Shown: in pieces, positions 1-4,642 of the stretch
How positions within the stretch are numbered: the stretch's first letter is position 1
Layout of the letters: every line of letters begins with the position of its first letter
Origin: Actinomycetes bacterium
Lineage (GTDB): Bacteria; Actinomycetota; Actinomycetes; Mycobacteriales; Mycobacteriaceae
Length of the DNA: 8,069 bases
Direction of reading: 5' to 3'
NCBI GenBank assembly: GCA_022600695.1
Contig: JAHZJY010000342.1
Span: 1-8,069 of the forward strand
Notes under the pieces: model-generated
What the model saw: the letters and a program-made list of their open reading frames with translations, nothing else
Told to the model about the DNA's origin: nothing
The model's database searches: none
Made by a program: the position numbers and the translations under genes

Positions 1-143
1 CGGCTGACGAGGTAGTGGGCGACCCCGTCGATACGGGCGTCCATCTGGGCGTAGGTCAGTCGTTGATCCCGCCAGACCAGGATCTGCTGATCGGGCAGTG
101 CCTCGGCGACGGTACGGAACACGGTGGACAGATCGAAGCTCAC
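1..143 (-). CDS. Acyl-CoA synthetase (AMP-dependent, FadD-type), N-terminal fragment
   Basis: Only the first 47 codons are in the window; the gene continues past base 1. The fragment reads VSFDLSTVFRTVAEALPDQQ and later LVWRDQRLTYAQMDARIDGVAHYL. This is the usual opening of class I adenylate-forming enzymes: an N-terminal helix, then W-x-D-x-R-L-T-Y-A-x-(M/L)-D, then a helix ending in A-H-Y-L. Family members activate a carboxylic (often fatty) acid to an acyl-adenylate and then to acyl-CoA in the cytoplasm. The AMP-binding and catalytic motifs lie outside, so the substrate cannot be inferred. The GTG start at 143 is supported by a -10-like box exactly 6 nt upstream and by the absence of a Shine-Dalgarno sequence. 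The gene is divergent from the F420-type oxidoreductase at 209. The exact fadD number is not recognisable. Confidence 0.8.
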   Translation of the reverse strand, partial: MSFDLSTVFRTVAEALPDQQILVWRDQRLTYAQMDARIDGVAHYLVS

Positions 144-149
144 GGCACC

Positions 150-155
150 ACTCTA
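150..155 (-). promoter_or_regulatory. -10 box (TAGAGT) of the acyl-CoA synthetase, leaderless spacing
   Basis: On the minus strand TAGAGT matches the mycobacterial TANNNT -10 pattern. Six bases (GGTGCC) separate it from the GTG start, so the predicted +1 is the G of the start codon. No -35 match is evident. The position is inferred from pattern only. Confidence 0.5.
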
Positions 156-194
156 GGTGGCCCGACCAACGGGAGCCGGCGGGATGAGTCCGGA

Positions 195-200
195 TACAGT
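195..200 (+). promoter_or_regulatory. -10 box (TACAGT) of the LLM oxidoreductase
   Basis: TACAGT fits TANNNT and lies 8 nt before the GTG at 209. Transcription would begin at about 207-209, giving a leaderless or near-leaderless message. There is no convincing ribosome binding site in front of this start. A -35 box is not recognisable. Confidence 0.45.
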
Positions 201-208
201 CGGTAGCC

Positions 209-1123
209 GTGGCTGATCGCGCGCGTATCGACTTCCCGTCCCGGATCGGCGTCTGGTGGGCCAGTGACACCTGGCCCATGCGGGCGGCCCAGGAGGTGGC
301 CGGCGAGATCGAGGCTCTCGGCTTCGGTTCGCTGTTCATCCCGGAGGTGGGCCTCAAGGACTGCCTGGTGGAGTCGGCGGCCTTCCTGGAAGCCACCGAT
401 CTGCTGGTGATCGGCACCGGTATCGCCAACATCCACGCCCGGGTGGCCGGGACCATGGAGGGTGGCGCCCGCACGCTGACCGCGCTGTACCCGGGCCGCT
501 TCGTGCTCGGGCTCGGGGTCAGCCACGGGCCGCTGGTTGAGAACATGCTGGGCGGCACCTACGCGAAACCGCTGGCCACGATGCGCGCCTACCTGGACCG
601 GATGGCCGCCCTGCCGGAACTCATCGAGCCCGGGTCGGGCCGGCCGACCCGACTGCTGGCGGCGTTGGGCCCCAAGATGATCGAGCTCTCCGGCAGCCAC
701 GCCGACGGTGCGCACCCATACCTCGTCCGACCCGGTCAGACGGCGGTCACCCGGGAGATCCTCGGCCCGGACAAGTGGGTGGTCTCCGAGCAGGCGGTCG
801 TCGTCGGCGGCGATGACGAGGAGCAGTTACGGCGCGCGCACCAGCATCTGCAGATCTATTCGGGGCTGCCCAACTACCGCAACTCCTGGCTGCGTCAGGG
901 ATTCGAGGAGACCGACTTCATTCCCGGCGGCTCGGAGCGGCTGGCCCGCGGGATCGTCGGGATGGGATCGGTGGAGAATGCGGCGGCCACTGTGACCGCG
1001 CACCTCGATGCCGGGGCCGACCATGTTCTGGTGCAGGTGCTCGGCGACGGCGACCCGGCCTGGGATCCGCGCCCGGCGTTGCGGGAACTGTCCGCCGCGC
1101 TGGACCTGGCACCCGGACCGTGA
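209..1123 (+). CDS. F420-dependent LLM-class oxidoreductase (TIGR03620-like)
   Basis: 304 residues starting with GTG. The protein has the luciferase-like monooxygenase TIM-barrel layout. The N-terminal strand is IGVWWASDTWP (about 13-23), followed by EIEALGFGSLFIPE (33-46) and the GTGIANIHARV segment (69-79) that in LLM families lines the flavin/deazaflavin site. Then come RFVLGLGVSHGPLVE (97-111) and PTRLLAALGPKMIELSGSHADGAHPYLV (146-173), a family hallmark. These features match the mycobacterial group of probable coenzyme F420-dependent oxidoreductases (TIGR03620 type, as I recall it). The protein would be cytosolic and would transfer hydride between F420H2 and an unknown substrate. Length is normal for the group and no motif is missing. 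It is divergent from an acyl-CoA synthetase, and its stop is 3 bp from the stop of the small gene at 1127. F420 rather than FMN as cofactor is inferred from family resemblance. Confidence 0.88.
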   Translation: MADRARIDFPSRIGVWWASDTWPMRAAQEVAGEIEALGFGSLFIPEVGLKDCLVESAAFLEATDLLVIGTGIANIHARVAGTMEGGARTLTALYPGRFVLGLGVSHGPLVENMLGGTYAKPLATMRAYLDRMAALPELIEPGSGRPTRLLAALGPKMIELSGSHADGAHPYLVRPGQTAVTREILGPDKWVVSEQAVVVGGDDEEQLRRAHQHLQIYSGLPNYRNSWLRQGFEETDFIPGGSERLARGIVGMGSVENAAATVTAHLDAGADHVLVQVLGDGDPAWDPRPALRELSAALDLAPGP

Positions 1124-1126
1124 CGG

Positions 1127-1360
1127 TCAGCGCTTGAACCAGGCGCGCAACGTCTTCGGGTCGCGGGTGTAGGACTCGTACATCTCGTCATGGAACAGCG
1201 ATGCCCCGCTGAGGGTGTGCTCGCCCTGCCAGATCGCCCGGATCCGCACCGTGCCGCGGTTGAAGATGTCGACTCGCCCGTCGCCGGCCACCCGCCGCTG
1301 CCAGTCCTGCTCCTCGGCCAGCAGGGCCGCGGTCTGTCGTTCGTCGGTCGCAGTGGTCAT
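1127..1360 (-). CDS. Small hypothetical protein, 77 residues
   Basis: I do not recognise this family. The product opens MTTATDERQTAALLAEEQDW and closes DPKTLRAWFKR. It has no cysteine, no signal peptide and no membrane segment, and looks like a small soluble alpha/beta protein. An acidic N-terminal helix is followed by a strand-rich middle (GRVDIFNRGTVRIRAIW, about 28-44) and a charged aromatic C-terminus. The frame stays open upstream to 1432, but the ATG at 1360 is chosen because TACCCT (TANNNT) ends exactly 6 nt before it. Upstream extension would run into the divergent hydrolase gene. It lies antisense to no plausible gene and fills the space between two tightly packed neighbours, which supports it as real. 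No function is proposed. Confidence 0.68.
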   Translation of the reverse strand: MTTATDERQTAALLAEEQDWQRRVAGDGRVDIFNRGTVRIRAIWQGEHTLSGASLFHDEMYESYTRDPKTLRAWFKR

Positions 1361-1366
1361 CGTTCG

Positions 1367-1372
1367 AGGGTA
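1367..1372 (-). promoter_or_regulatory. -10 box (TACCCT) of the 77-residue gene, leaderless
   Basis: On the minus strand TACCCT is followed by six bases (CGAACG) and then ATG, so the predicted +1 is the A of the start codon. No Shine-Dalgarno sequence is present. The -35 position of this promoter falls on the -10 box of the divergent hydrolase promoter. Confidence 0.5.
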
Positions 1373-1390
1373 CTCATCGCCGGTGGACAC

Positions 1391-1396
1391 TATGTT
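1391..1396 (+). promoter_or_regulatory. -10 box (TATGTT) of the alpha/beta hydrolase, leaderless
   Basis: TATGTT fits TANNNT and lies 7 nt before the ATG at 1404, predicting a leaderless message. The ATG at 1392 lies inside this hexamer and would then not be transcribed, which favours 1404 as the start. There is no clear -35 element. Confidence 0.45.
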
Positions 1397-1403
1397 CGGG
1401 TAC

Positions 1404-2285
1404 ATGGACCGAGAGCGGGTCGATGTCCGCATTCCCTCCCACGGCGAGGAACTCGCCGCCTACCTGTACCGGCCGCCGGCCGCCGACGGGCCGGTGCCGT
1501 GTGTGGTGATGGCGCACGGTTTCTCGGCCACCCGCGACGACGGACTGCCCGCCTACGCCGAGGCGTTCCGGGCCGCCGGCTTCGCTGTGCTGCTGTTCGA
1601 CTACCGGCATTTCGGGGCCTCCACCGGATGGCCCCGGCAGCTACTCGATATCGGTCGCCAGCAGGACGATTACCGTGCCGCGGTGGACTGGGCGCGCCGG
1701 ACCGAGGGAATCGACCCCGACCGGATCGCGCTGTGGGGATCGTCGTTCAGCGGCGGGCATGTGCTGACGGTGGCGGCCTCCGACCCGCGGATCGCCGCCG
1801 TCGTCGCCCAGGCGCCCTACACCGACAGCCTGCCGGTCATCCGGCGAATGCCGGTGCGGAACCTGCTGCGCGCCGGCCTGGCGGCGGTTCGTGACGCGGG
1901 CGGGGCGGTGCTGGGCCGCGCGCCCGCGCTGATGCCGGCCGTCGGCGCGTCCGGCACCTTCGCCGCCCTGAGCGAGCCGGATGCTTTGCCCGGTTTCGAG
2001 GCCATCGTCGGCCCGGAGTCGTTGTGGCGCAACGAGGTCGCGGCGCGGCTGATGTTGACGCTGCCTTTTTTCCGACCGGTCCGGGTGGCGGCCCGTCTGG
2101 TGATGCCGGTACTGCTGTGTGTCTGTGACGCCGACACCACCACACCACCGTCCTCCACCCTCGCCACCGGTCGGGCGGCACCGCGCGGGGAGCTACGTCA
2201 CTACCCGTACGGACACTTCGCGATCTACGCCGACGGTCAGGTCAAGGCCGACCAGGTGGCGTTTCTCAAGCGCGTGCTCGCCTGA
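1404..2285 (+). CDS. Alpha/beta hydrolase (dienelactone hydrolase / S15-like)
   Basis: 293 residues from ATG 1404. In order, the sequence shows an N-terminal beta hairpin (VDVRIPSHGEELAAYLYRP), the oxyanion-hole segment VVMAHGFS (HG at 38-39), LLFDYRHFGAS, and the nucleophile elbow LWGSSFSGGH with the likely catalytic Ser114. A variable cap follows (about 137-226), then CVCDADTTTPP with Asp244 as probable acid and YPYGHFAIY with His271. The full Ser-Asp-His triad is therefore present. The elbow reads G-S-S-F-S rather than the commoner G-x-S-x-G, which is a tolerated small-residue change. No signal peptide or membrane segment is seen, so a cytosolic esterase, thioesterase or peptidase-like hydrolase of unknown substrate is inferred. 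ATG 1392 (GGTGG upstream) is an alternative start giving 297 residues. The last 20 bp overlap the 3' end of the convergent HugZ-like gene. Confidence 0.88.
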   Translation: MDRERVDVRIPSHGEELAAYLYRPPAADGPVPCVVMAHGFSATRDDGLPAYAEAFRAAGFAVLLFDYRHFGASTGWPRQLLDIGRQQDDYRAAVDWARRTEGIDPDRIALWGSSFSGGHVLTVAASDPRIAAVVAQAPYTDSLPVIRRMPVRNLLRAGLAAVRDAGGAVLGRAPALMPAVGASGTFAALSEPDALPGFEAIVGPESLWRNEVAARLMLTLPFFRPVRVAARLVMPVLLCVCDADTTTPPSSTLATGRAAPRGELRHYPYGHFAIYADGQVKADQVAFLKRVLA

Positions 2286-3063
2286 CCAGAGCGGCTGTCG
2301 CCGAACGCAATTCGTCGGCAGAGTCGAGCGGGCCGCCGAATCCGACCCGGGTGTAAGCCTCCCCGCGCGGGGTGCTCACCAACAGATCCAGGCCGTAGCG
2401 GTCGATGGCGGTGCACAGCGCGGAATCCGTATCGGGAAAACCGCCCAGAGCGCGGGCCATATCGGCCAGGCCGTCGGCATGGTCGGCGTTGAGGTGCTCG
2501 ATCGCGCCGGCGGCGACCGGGGTGACCGGATCGGGGACGGCGGTGGCGTAGTCCGCGGCGCTCGCCGAGTCCATCCGGCCGTATCCGCCCACCCAGCGCA
2601 CCCGCTGCACACCGAGCACCCAGAGCGAGAAGTCGCTGTAGTCGATGTAGTACTTCGCCGCCGCGACGGCGGCCAGGTGCGCGGCGCGGGCGGCGGTCAG
2701 TTCAGCGCCGACCGGCTGGTACACCGCGCCGGCCAGCGTGATGCGCGGGCTGGCCAGCGGGTCGGCCCCGCCGCCGGGAGCCACCACGGCAAGGCTGGCC
2801 CGCGGGTCGGCCGCCAGGTTGCGACCGTGTTCGGCGAGGTGGGAGACACACAGCACCGGTGCGCCGTCGAGCAAGCCGTAGGTGACGAACGACGCCCACG
2901 GGTCCCCGGTGGCGGTGAGGCTGGCCAGCGTCCCGGCGTTGGTGGCGGCGGCGATGGTGCGCGCCTCCTCGGCCGCCGACGGCCGGGCCGGATCGGCGAT
3001 CTCGGCCAGCGGGGGCGGCATGGTCGGAGCGTCACCAGGGTCGCCATGATCGCGGGATGCCAC
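2266..3063 (-). CDS. HugZ-like PPOX-fold protein with C-terminal DUF2470 domain
   Basis: 265 residues from GTG 3063. After a disordered proline-rich head (about 1-25) comes a split-barrel domain of the pyridoxamine-5'-phosphate-oxidase superfamily (about 30-160). Its marks are ATLASL-type TNAGTLASL, WASFVTYGLLDGAPVLCVSHLAEHGRNLAADPRASL and KYYIDYSDFSLWVLGVQRVRWVGGYGRM. A DUF2470 domain follows (about 183-262) with the hallmark HLNADHADGL at 190-199. This two-domain layout is that of HugZ/ChuZ haem-utilisation proteins, which bind and degrade haem. In actinobacteria the ligand (haem, flavin or F420) is often unproven, so function here is inference. The GTG is preferred because TATGGT lies 7 nt before it. 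ATG 3075 (+4 residues) and ATG 3021 are alternatives. It is convergent with the hydrolase and divergent from the Gre-like gene. Confidence 0.85.
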   Translation of the reverse strand: MASRDHGDPGDAPTMPPPLAEIADPARPSAAEEARTIAAATNAGTLASLTATGDPWASFVTYGLLDGAPVLCVSHLAEHGRNLAADPRASLAVVAPGGGADPLASPRITLAGAVYQPVGAELTAARAAHLAAVAAAKYYIDYSDFSLWVLGVQRVRWVGGYGRMDSASAADYATAVPDPVTPVAAGAIEHLNADHADGLADMARALGGFPDTDSALCTAIDRYGLDLLVSTPRGEAYTRVGFGGPLDSADELRSATAALVRRARA

Positions 3064-3070
3064 GTCAGCG

Positions 3071-3076
3071 ACCATA
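3071..3076 (-). promoter_or_regulatory. -10 box (TATGGT) of the HugZ-like gene, leaderless
   Basis: On the minus strand TATGGT is followed by seven bases (CGCTGAC) and then GTG at 3063. The ATG at 3075 lies within the hexamer, so the downstream GTG becomes the likely start. No -35 match is seen. Confidence 0.42.
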
Positions 3077-3119
3077 CCGCCGTGCGGGGAGGTGCATGCC
3101 GGCCGGTTGACGGTGCCGG

Positions 3120-3125
3120 TACCTT
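3120..3125 (+). promoter_or_regulatory. -10 box (TACCTT) of the Gre-like gene and its operon, leaderless
   Basis: TACCTT fits TANNNT and is separated by seven bases from ATG 3133, which has no Shine-Dalgarno sequence. A TTGACG at 3107-3112 looks like a -35 box but is only 7 bp from this -10, too close to pair with it. If used, this promoter would drive the unit that runs through mak. Confidence 0.45.
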
Positions 3126-3132
3126 GTCGTGC

Positions 3133-3600
3133 ATGAGTCAGGACACGAATTTCGCTGAGCAGGAACGTAGCCGCCTGGAGGCTGAGCTGGCCGAACTGCG
3201 CCGCCGCCGCGAACAGCTGCACGCCGAACTGGAGGGTGACGCCGAGGCCGTCGGCGACCGCGGTGACGCCGCCGAAGCCCTGCAGCGCGCCGAGGATCTG
3301 GGCGGGCTCGATGAGCAGATCGGCCGGCTGAGTTGGCTGCTGGCCGGTGGCAACGCGACGGTGCCCGGTCAGCTGCCCAACGGCACTGAGGTCAGGTTGC
3401 GCTGGCCGGACGGCGAAGAGGTCAGCATGCGGGTGGTCAACTTCATCGAGGAGACCCCGGCCGGTGCGGAGGACAGCACCCTGACCGCCGACAGCCCGCT
3501 GGGTCTGGCGCTGTTCGGGCGCACGGCCGGCGACACGGTCACCTACCGCACCCCGCGCGGTGAGTTGCAGGTCGAGCTGCTGGCCATCGAGCAGCCCTGA
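3133..3600 (+). CDS. Gre-factor-like RNA polymerase secondary-channel protein (Rv3788-like)
   Basis: 155 residues. Residues 8-72 form a charged antiparallel coiled coil (ERSRLEAELAELRRRREQLH, then an acidic turn, then ALQRAEDLGGLDEQIGRLSWLL). Residues 78-155 form the FKBP-like GreA/GreB C-terminal domain with the hallmark LTADSPLGLALFGRTAGDTV and a following basic strand. Gre factors insert the coiled coil into the RNA polymerase secondary channel, and acidic tip residues trigger transcript cleavage. Here the turn reads GDRGD (41-45), giving Asp42 and Asp45 in place of the canonical Asp-x-x-Glu. Length and layout recall M. tuberculosis Rv3788, reported as I remember to bind the channel and inhibit transcription rather than cleave. 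It is therefore better called a Gre-like regulator than GreA. The start is fixed by MSQD after TACCTT. The stop overlaps the next start by one base (TGATG), implying translational coupling. Confidence 0.85.
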   Translation: MSQDTNFAEQERSRLEAELAELRRRREQLHAELEGDAEAVGDRGDAAEALQRAEDLGGLDEQIGRLSWLLAGGNATVPGQLPNGTEVRLRWPDGEEVSMRVVNFIEETPAGAEDSTLTADSPLGLALFGRTAGDTVTYRTPRGELQVELLAIEQP

Positions 3601-4580
3601 TGCGGGCGGTCAGGGTCACCGAACTGGGCGGCCCGCAGGCCGTCGACGTGGCTGAGATCGATGAACCCCGCGGCTCCGATGCCGGCGATGTCGTCATCGA
3701 CGTGCACGCCGCCGGGGTGGCCTTCCCGGATGCGCTGCTGACCCGCGGCCTCTATCAGTACCGCCCGGAGTTGCCGTTCACCCTCGGAGCCGAACTGGCC
3801 GGTGTGGTGCGCTCGGCGCCGGAGGGCGCCGGGGTGACGGCGGGGGACCGGGTGGCCGGGCTGACCATGCTCGGCGGCGCGATGGCCGAGACCGCGGTGC
3901 TGGGCGCCGACCGGGTGTTCCCGCTGCCGGACAATGTGAGCTTCGAGGCCGGCGCGGGCCTGCTGTTCAACGACCTGACGGTGTATTTCGCGCTGACCCA
4001 GCGCGGTCGGCTCGCGGCGGGGGAGACGGTGCTGGTACACGGCGCGGGCGGCGGGATCGGTACGTCCACCGTTCGGCTGGCGCCCGCGCTGGGGGCGGGC
4101 CGGGTGATCGCGGTGGTCAGTTCCGAGGACAAGGCACAGGTGGCCCGGGCGGCCGGGGCCGATGATGTCGTGCTCGCCGACGGGTTCAAGGATGCGGTGG
4201 CCGAACTGACCGGCGGGGCCGGCGTGGACATCGTGATGGATCCGGTCGGCGGGGACCGGTTCACCGACTCGCTGCGCTCGCTGGCCCCGGCGGGCCGGTT
4301 GCTGGTGGTCGGTTTCACCGGCGGGGAGATCCCGACGGTCAAGGTCAATCGGCTGCTCCTGAACAATGTCGACGTCGTCGGCGTCGGCTGGGGGGCCTGG
4401 GTGCTGACTCATCCGGGAGCGCTGTCCGAGCAGTGGCAGGGACTGGCCGCGCTGCTGGAGTCGGGCAGACTCGCCGCGCCGCAGCCGCAGGTGTACCCGC
4501 TGTCGCAGGCCGCCGAGGCGGTGGCATCGTTGGAGAACCGGACCGCCCGGGGCAAGGTGGTGTTGCGGGTCCGGGGCTGA
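3600..4580 (+). CDS. Zinc-independent quinone oxidoreductase-type MDR protein
   Basis: 326 residues, the normal length for the quinone oxidoreductase branch of medium-chain dehydrogenases/reductases. The N-terminal GroES-like catalytic domain (about 1-125) carries AAGVAFPDALLTRGLYQ and ELPFTLGAELAGVV. The Rossmann domain carries VLVHGAGGGIGTSTVRLA with the GxGxxG-type loop at 148-154, then AAGADDVV, GAGVDIVMDPVGG and APAGRLLVVGFTGG. The protein contains no cysteine, so neither the catalytic nor the structural zinc of alcohol dehydrogenases can be present. NADPH-dependent reduction of quinones or enones in the cytosol is expected from the family; the substrate is unknown. The ATG at 3600 uses the last base of the preceding stop. 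The stop codon lies within the first unit of the G-rich tandem repeat. It resembles M. tuberculosis Rv3777-type oxidoreductases, from memory. Confidence 0.9.
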   Translation: MRAVRVTELGGPQAVDVAEIDEPRGSDAGDVVIDVHAAGVAFPDALLTRGLYQYRPELPFTLGAELAGVVRSAPEGAGVTAGDRVAGLTMLGGAMAETAVLGADRVFPLPDNVSFEAGAGLLFNDLTVYFALTQRGRLAAGETVLVHGAGGGIGTSTVRLAPALGAGRVIAVVSSEDKAQVARAAGADDVVLADGFKDAVAELTGGAGVDIVMDPVGGDRFTDSLRSLAPAGRLLVVGFTGGEIPTVKVNRLLLNNVDVVGVGWGAWVLTHPGALSEQWQGLAALLESGRLAAPQPQVYPLSQAAEAVASLENRTARGKVVLRVRG

Positions 4581-4635
4581 CCGGGGCTGACGGGGGCCGA
4601 CCGGGGTCGGCGGGGGCCGACGGGGGCTGACGGGG
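4571..4635 (+). repeat. 10-bp G-rich tandem repeat, potential G-quadruplex, upstream of treS
   Basis: About 6.5 uninterrupted copies of a 10-bp unit, consensus C(C/G)GGGGCTGA with CCGGGGCTGA twice at the start, run from the last codons of the oxidoreductase to the treS ribosome binding site. Units begin at 4571, 4581, 4591, 4601, 4611, 4621 and 4631 (partial). Seven G-tracts of 4-5 bases lie at 4573-4576, 4583-4586, 4592-4596, 4603-4606, 4612-4616, 4622-4626 and 4632-4635. They are separated by 5-6 bases, which satisfies the G3+N1-7 quadruplex pattern on the sense strand and so in the mRNA. TGA at 4578, 4588 and 4628 fall in three different frames. Confidence 0.85.
4596..4611 (+). other. Small GC hairpin inside the repeat
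   Basis: GCCGAC (4596-4601), loop CGGG, GTCGGC (4606-4611) form a perfect 6-bp stem, created by the one unit that deviates from consensus. No U-tract follows, so a classical intrinsic terminator is not supported. It may be an attenuating structure or an alternative to the quadruplex, since it uses one of the G-tracts. Confidence 0.3.
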
Positions 4636-4636
4636 C

Positions 4637-4642
4637 AGGTGA
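4637..4642 (+). promoter_or_regulatory. Ribosome binding site region of treS
   Basis: AGGTGA directly precedes ATG 4643, with the AGG core only 3 nt from the start; GGGG at 4632-4635 is at more usual spacing (7 nt). Either way the site abuts or overlaps the last G-tract of the repeat, so folding of the repeat could hide it. Confidence 0.4.

Noticed and set aside
1215..1403. Longer N-terminus of the alpha/beta hydrolase (starts at 1215 or 1392)
   Set aside because: The 1215 extension is antisense to the 77-residue gene and has no hydrolase features. ATG 1392 lies inside the likely -10 hexamer, though it remains possible.
3086..3110. GGGGAGG followed by ATG at 3096: a well-formed ribosome site with a 4-codon ORF ending TGA
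   Set aside because: It could be an upstream ORF of the Gre-like gene, but the predicted leaderless start at 3133 would leave it untranscribed, and the reverse strand belongs to the HugZ-like promoter region. Probably chance.
3107..3112. TTGACG as a -35 box for the Gre-like gene
   Set aside because: It is only 7 bp from the TACCTT box, and no -10 match lies 16-18 bp downstream.
2119..3132. Plus-strand upstream extension of the Gre-like gene to 2119
   Set aside because: The frame is open only because it runs antisense to the HugZ-like gene. The extension is low-complexity, while homology and the -10 box place the start at 3133.
3543..4412. 289-codon open frame on the minus strand opposite the oxidoreductase
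   Set aside because: It overlaps a clear MDR dehydrogenase, and its translation is rich in Arg, Gln, His and Pro with no motifs.
4596..4611. Intrinsic terminator between the oxidoreductase and treS
   Set aside because: The 6-bp stem has no T-tract and is embedded in a tandem repeat, so termination is not supported; listed only as a hairpin.
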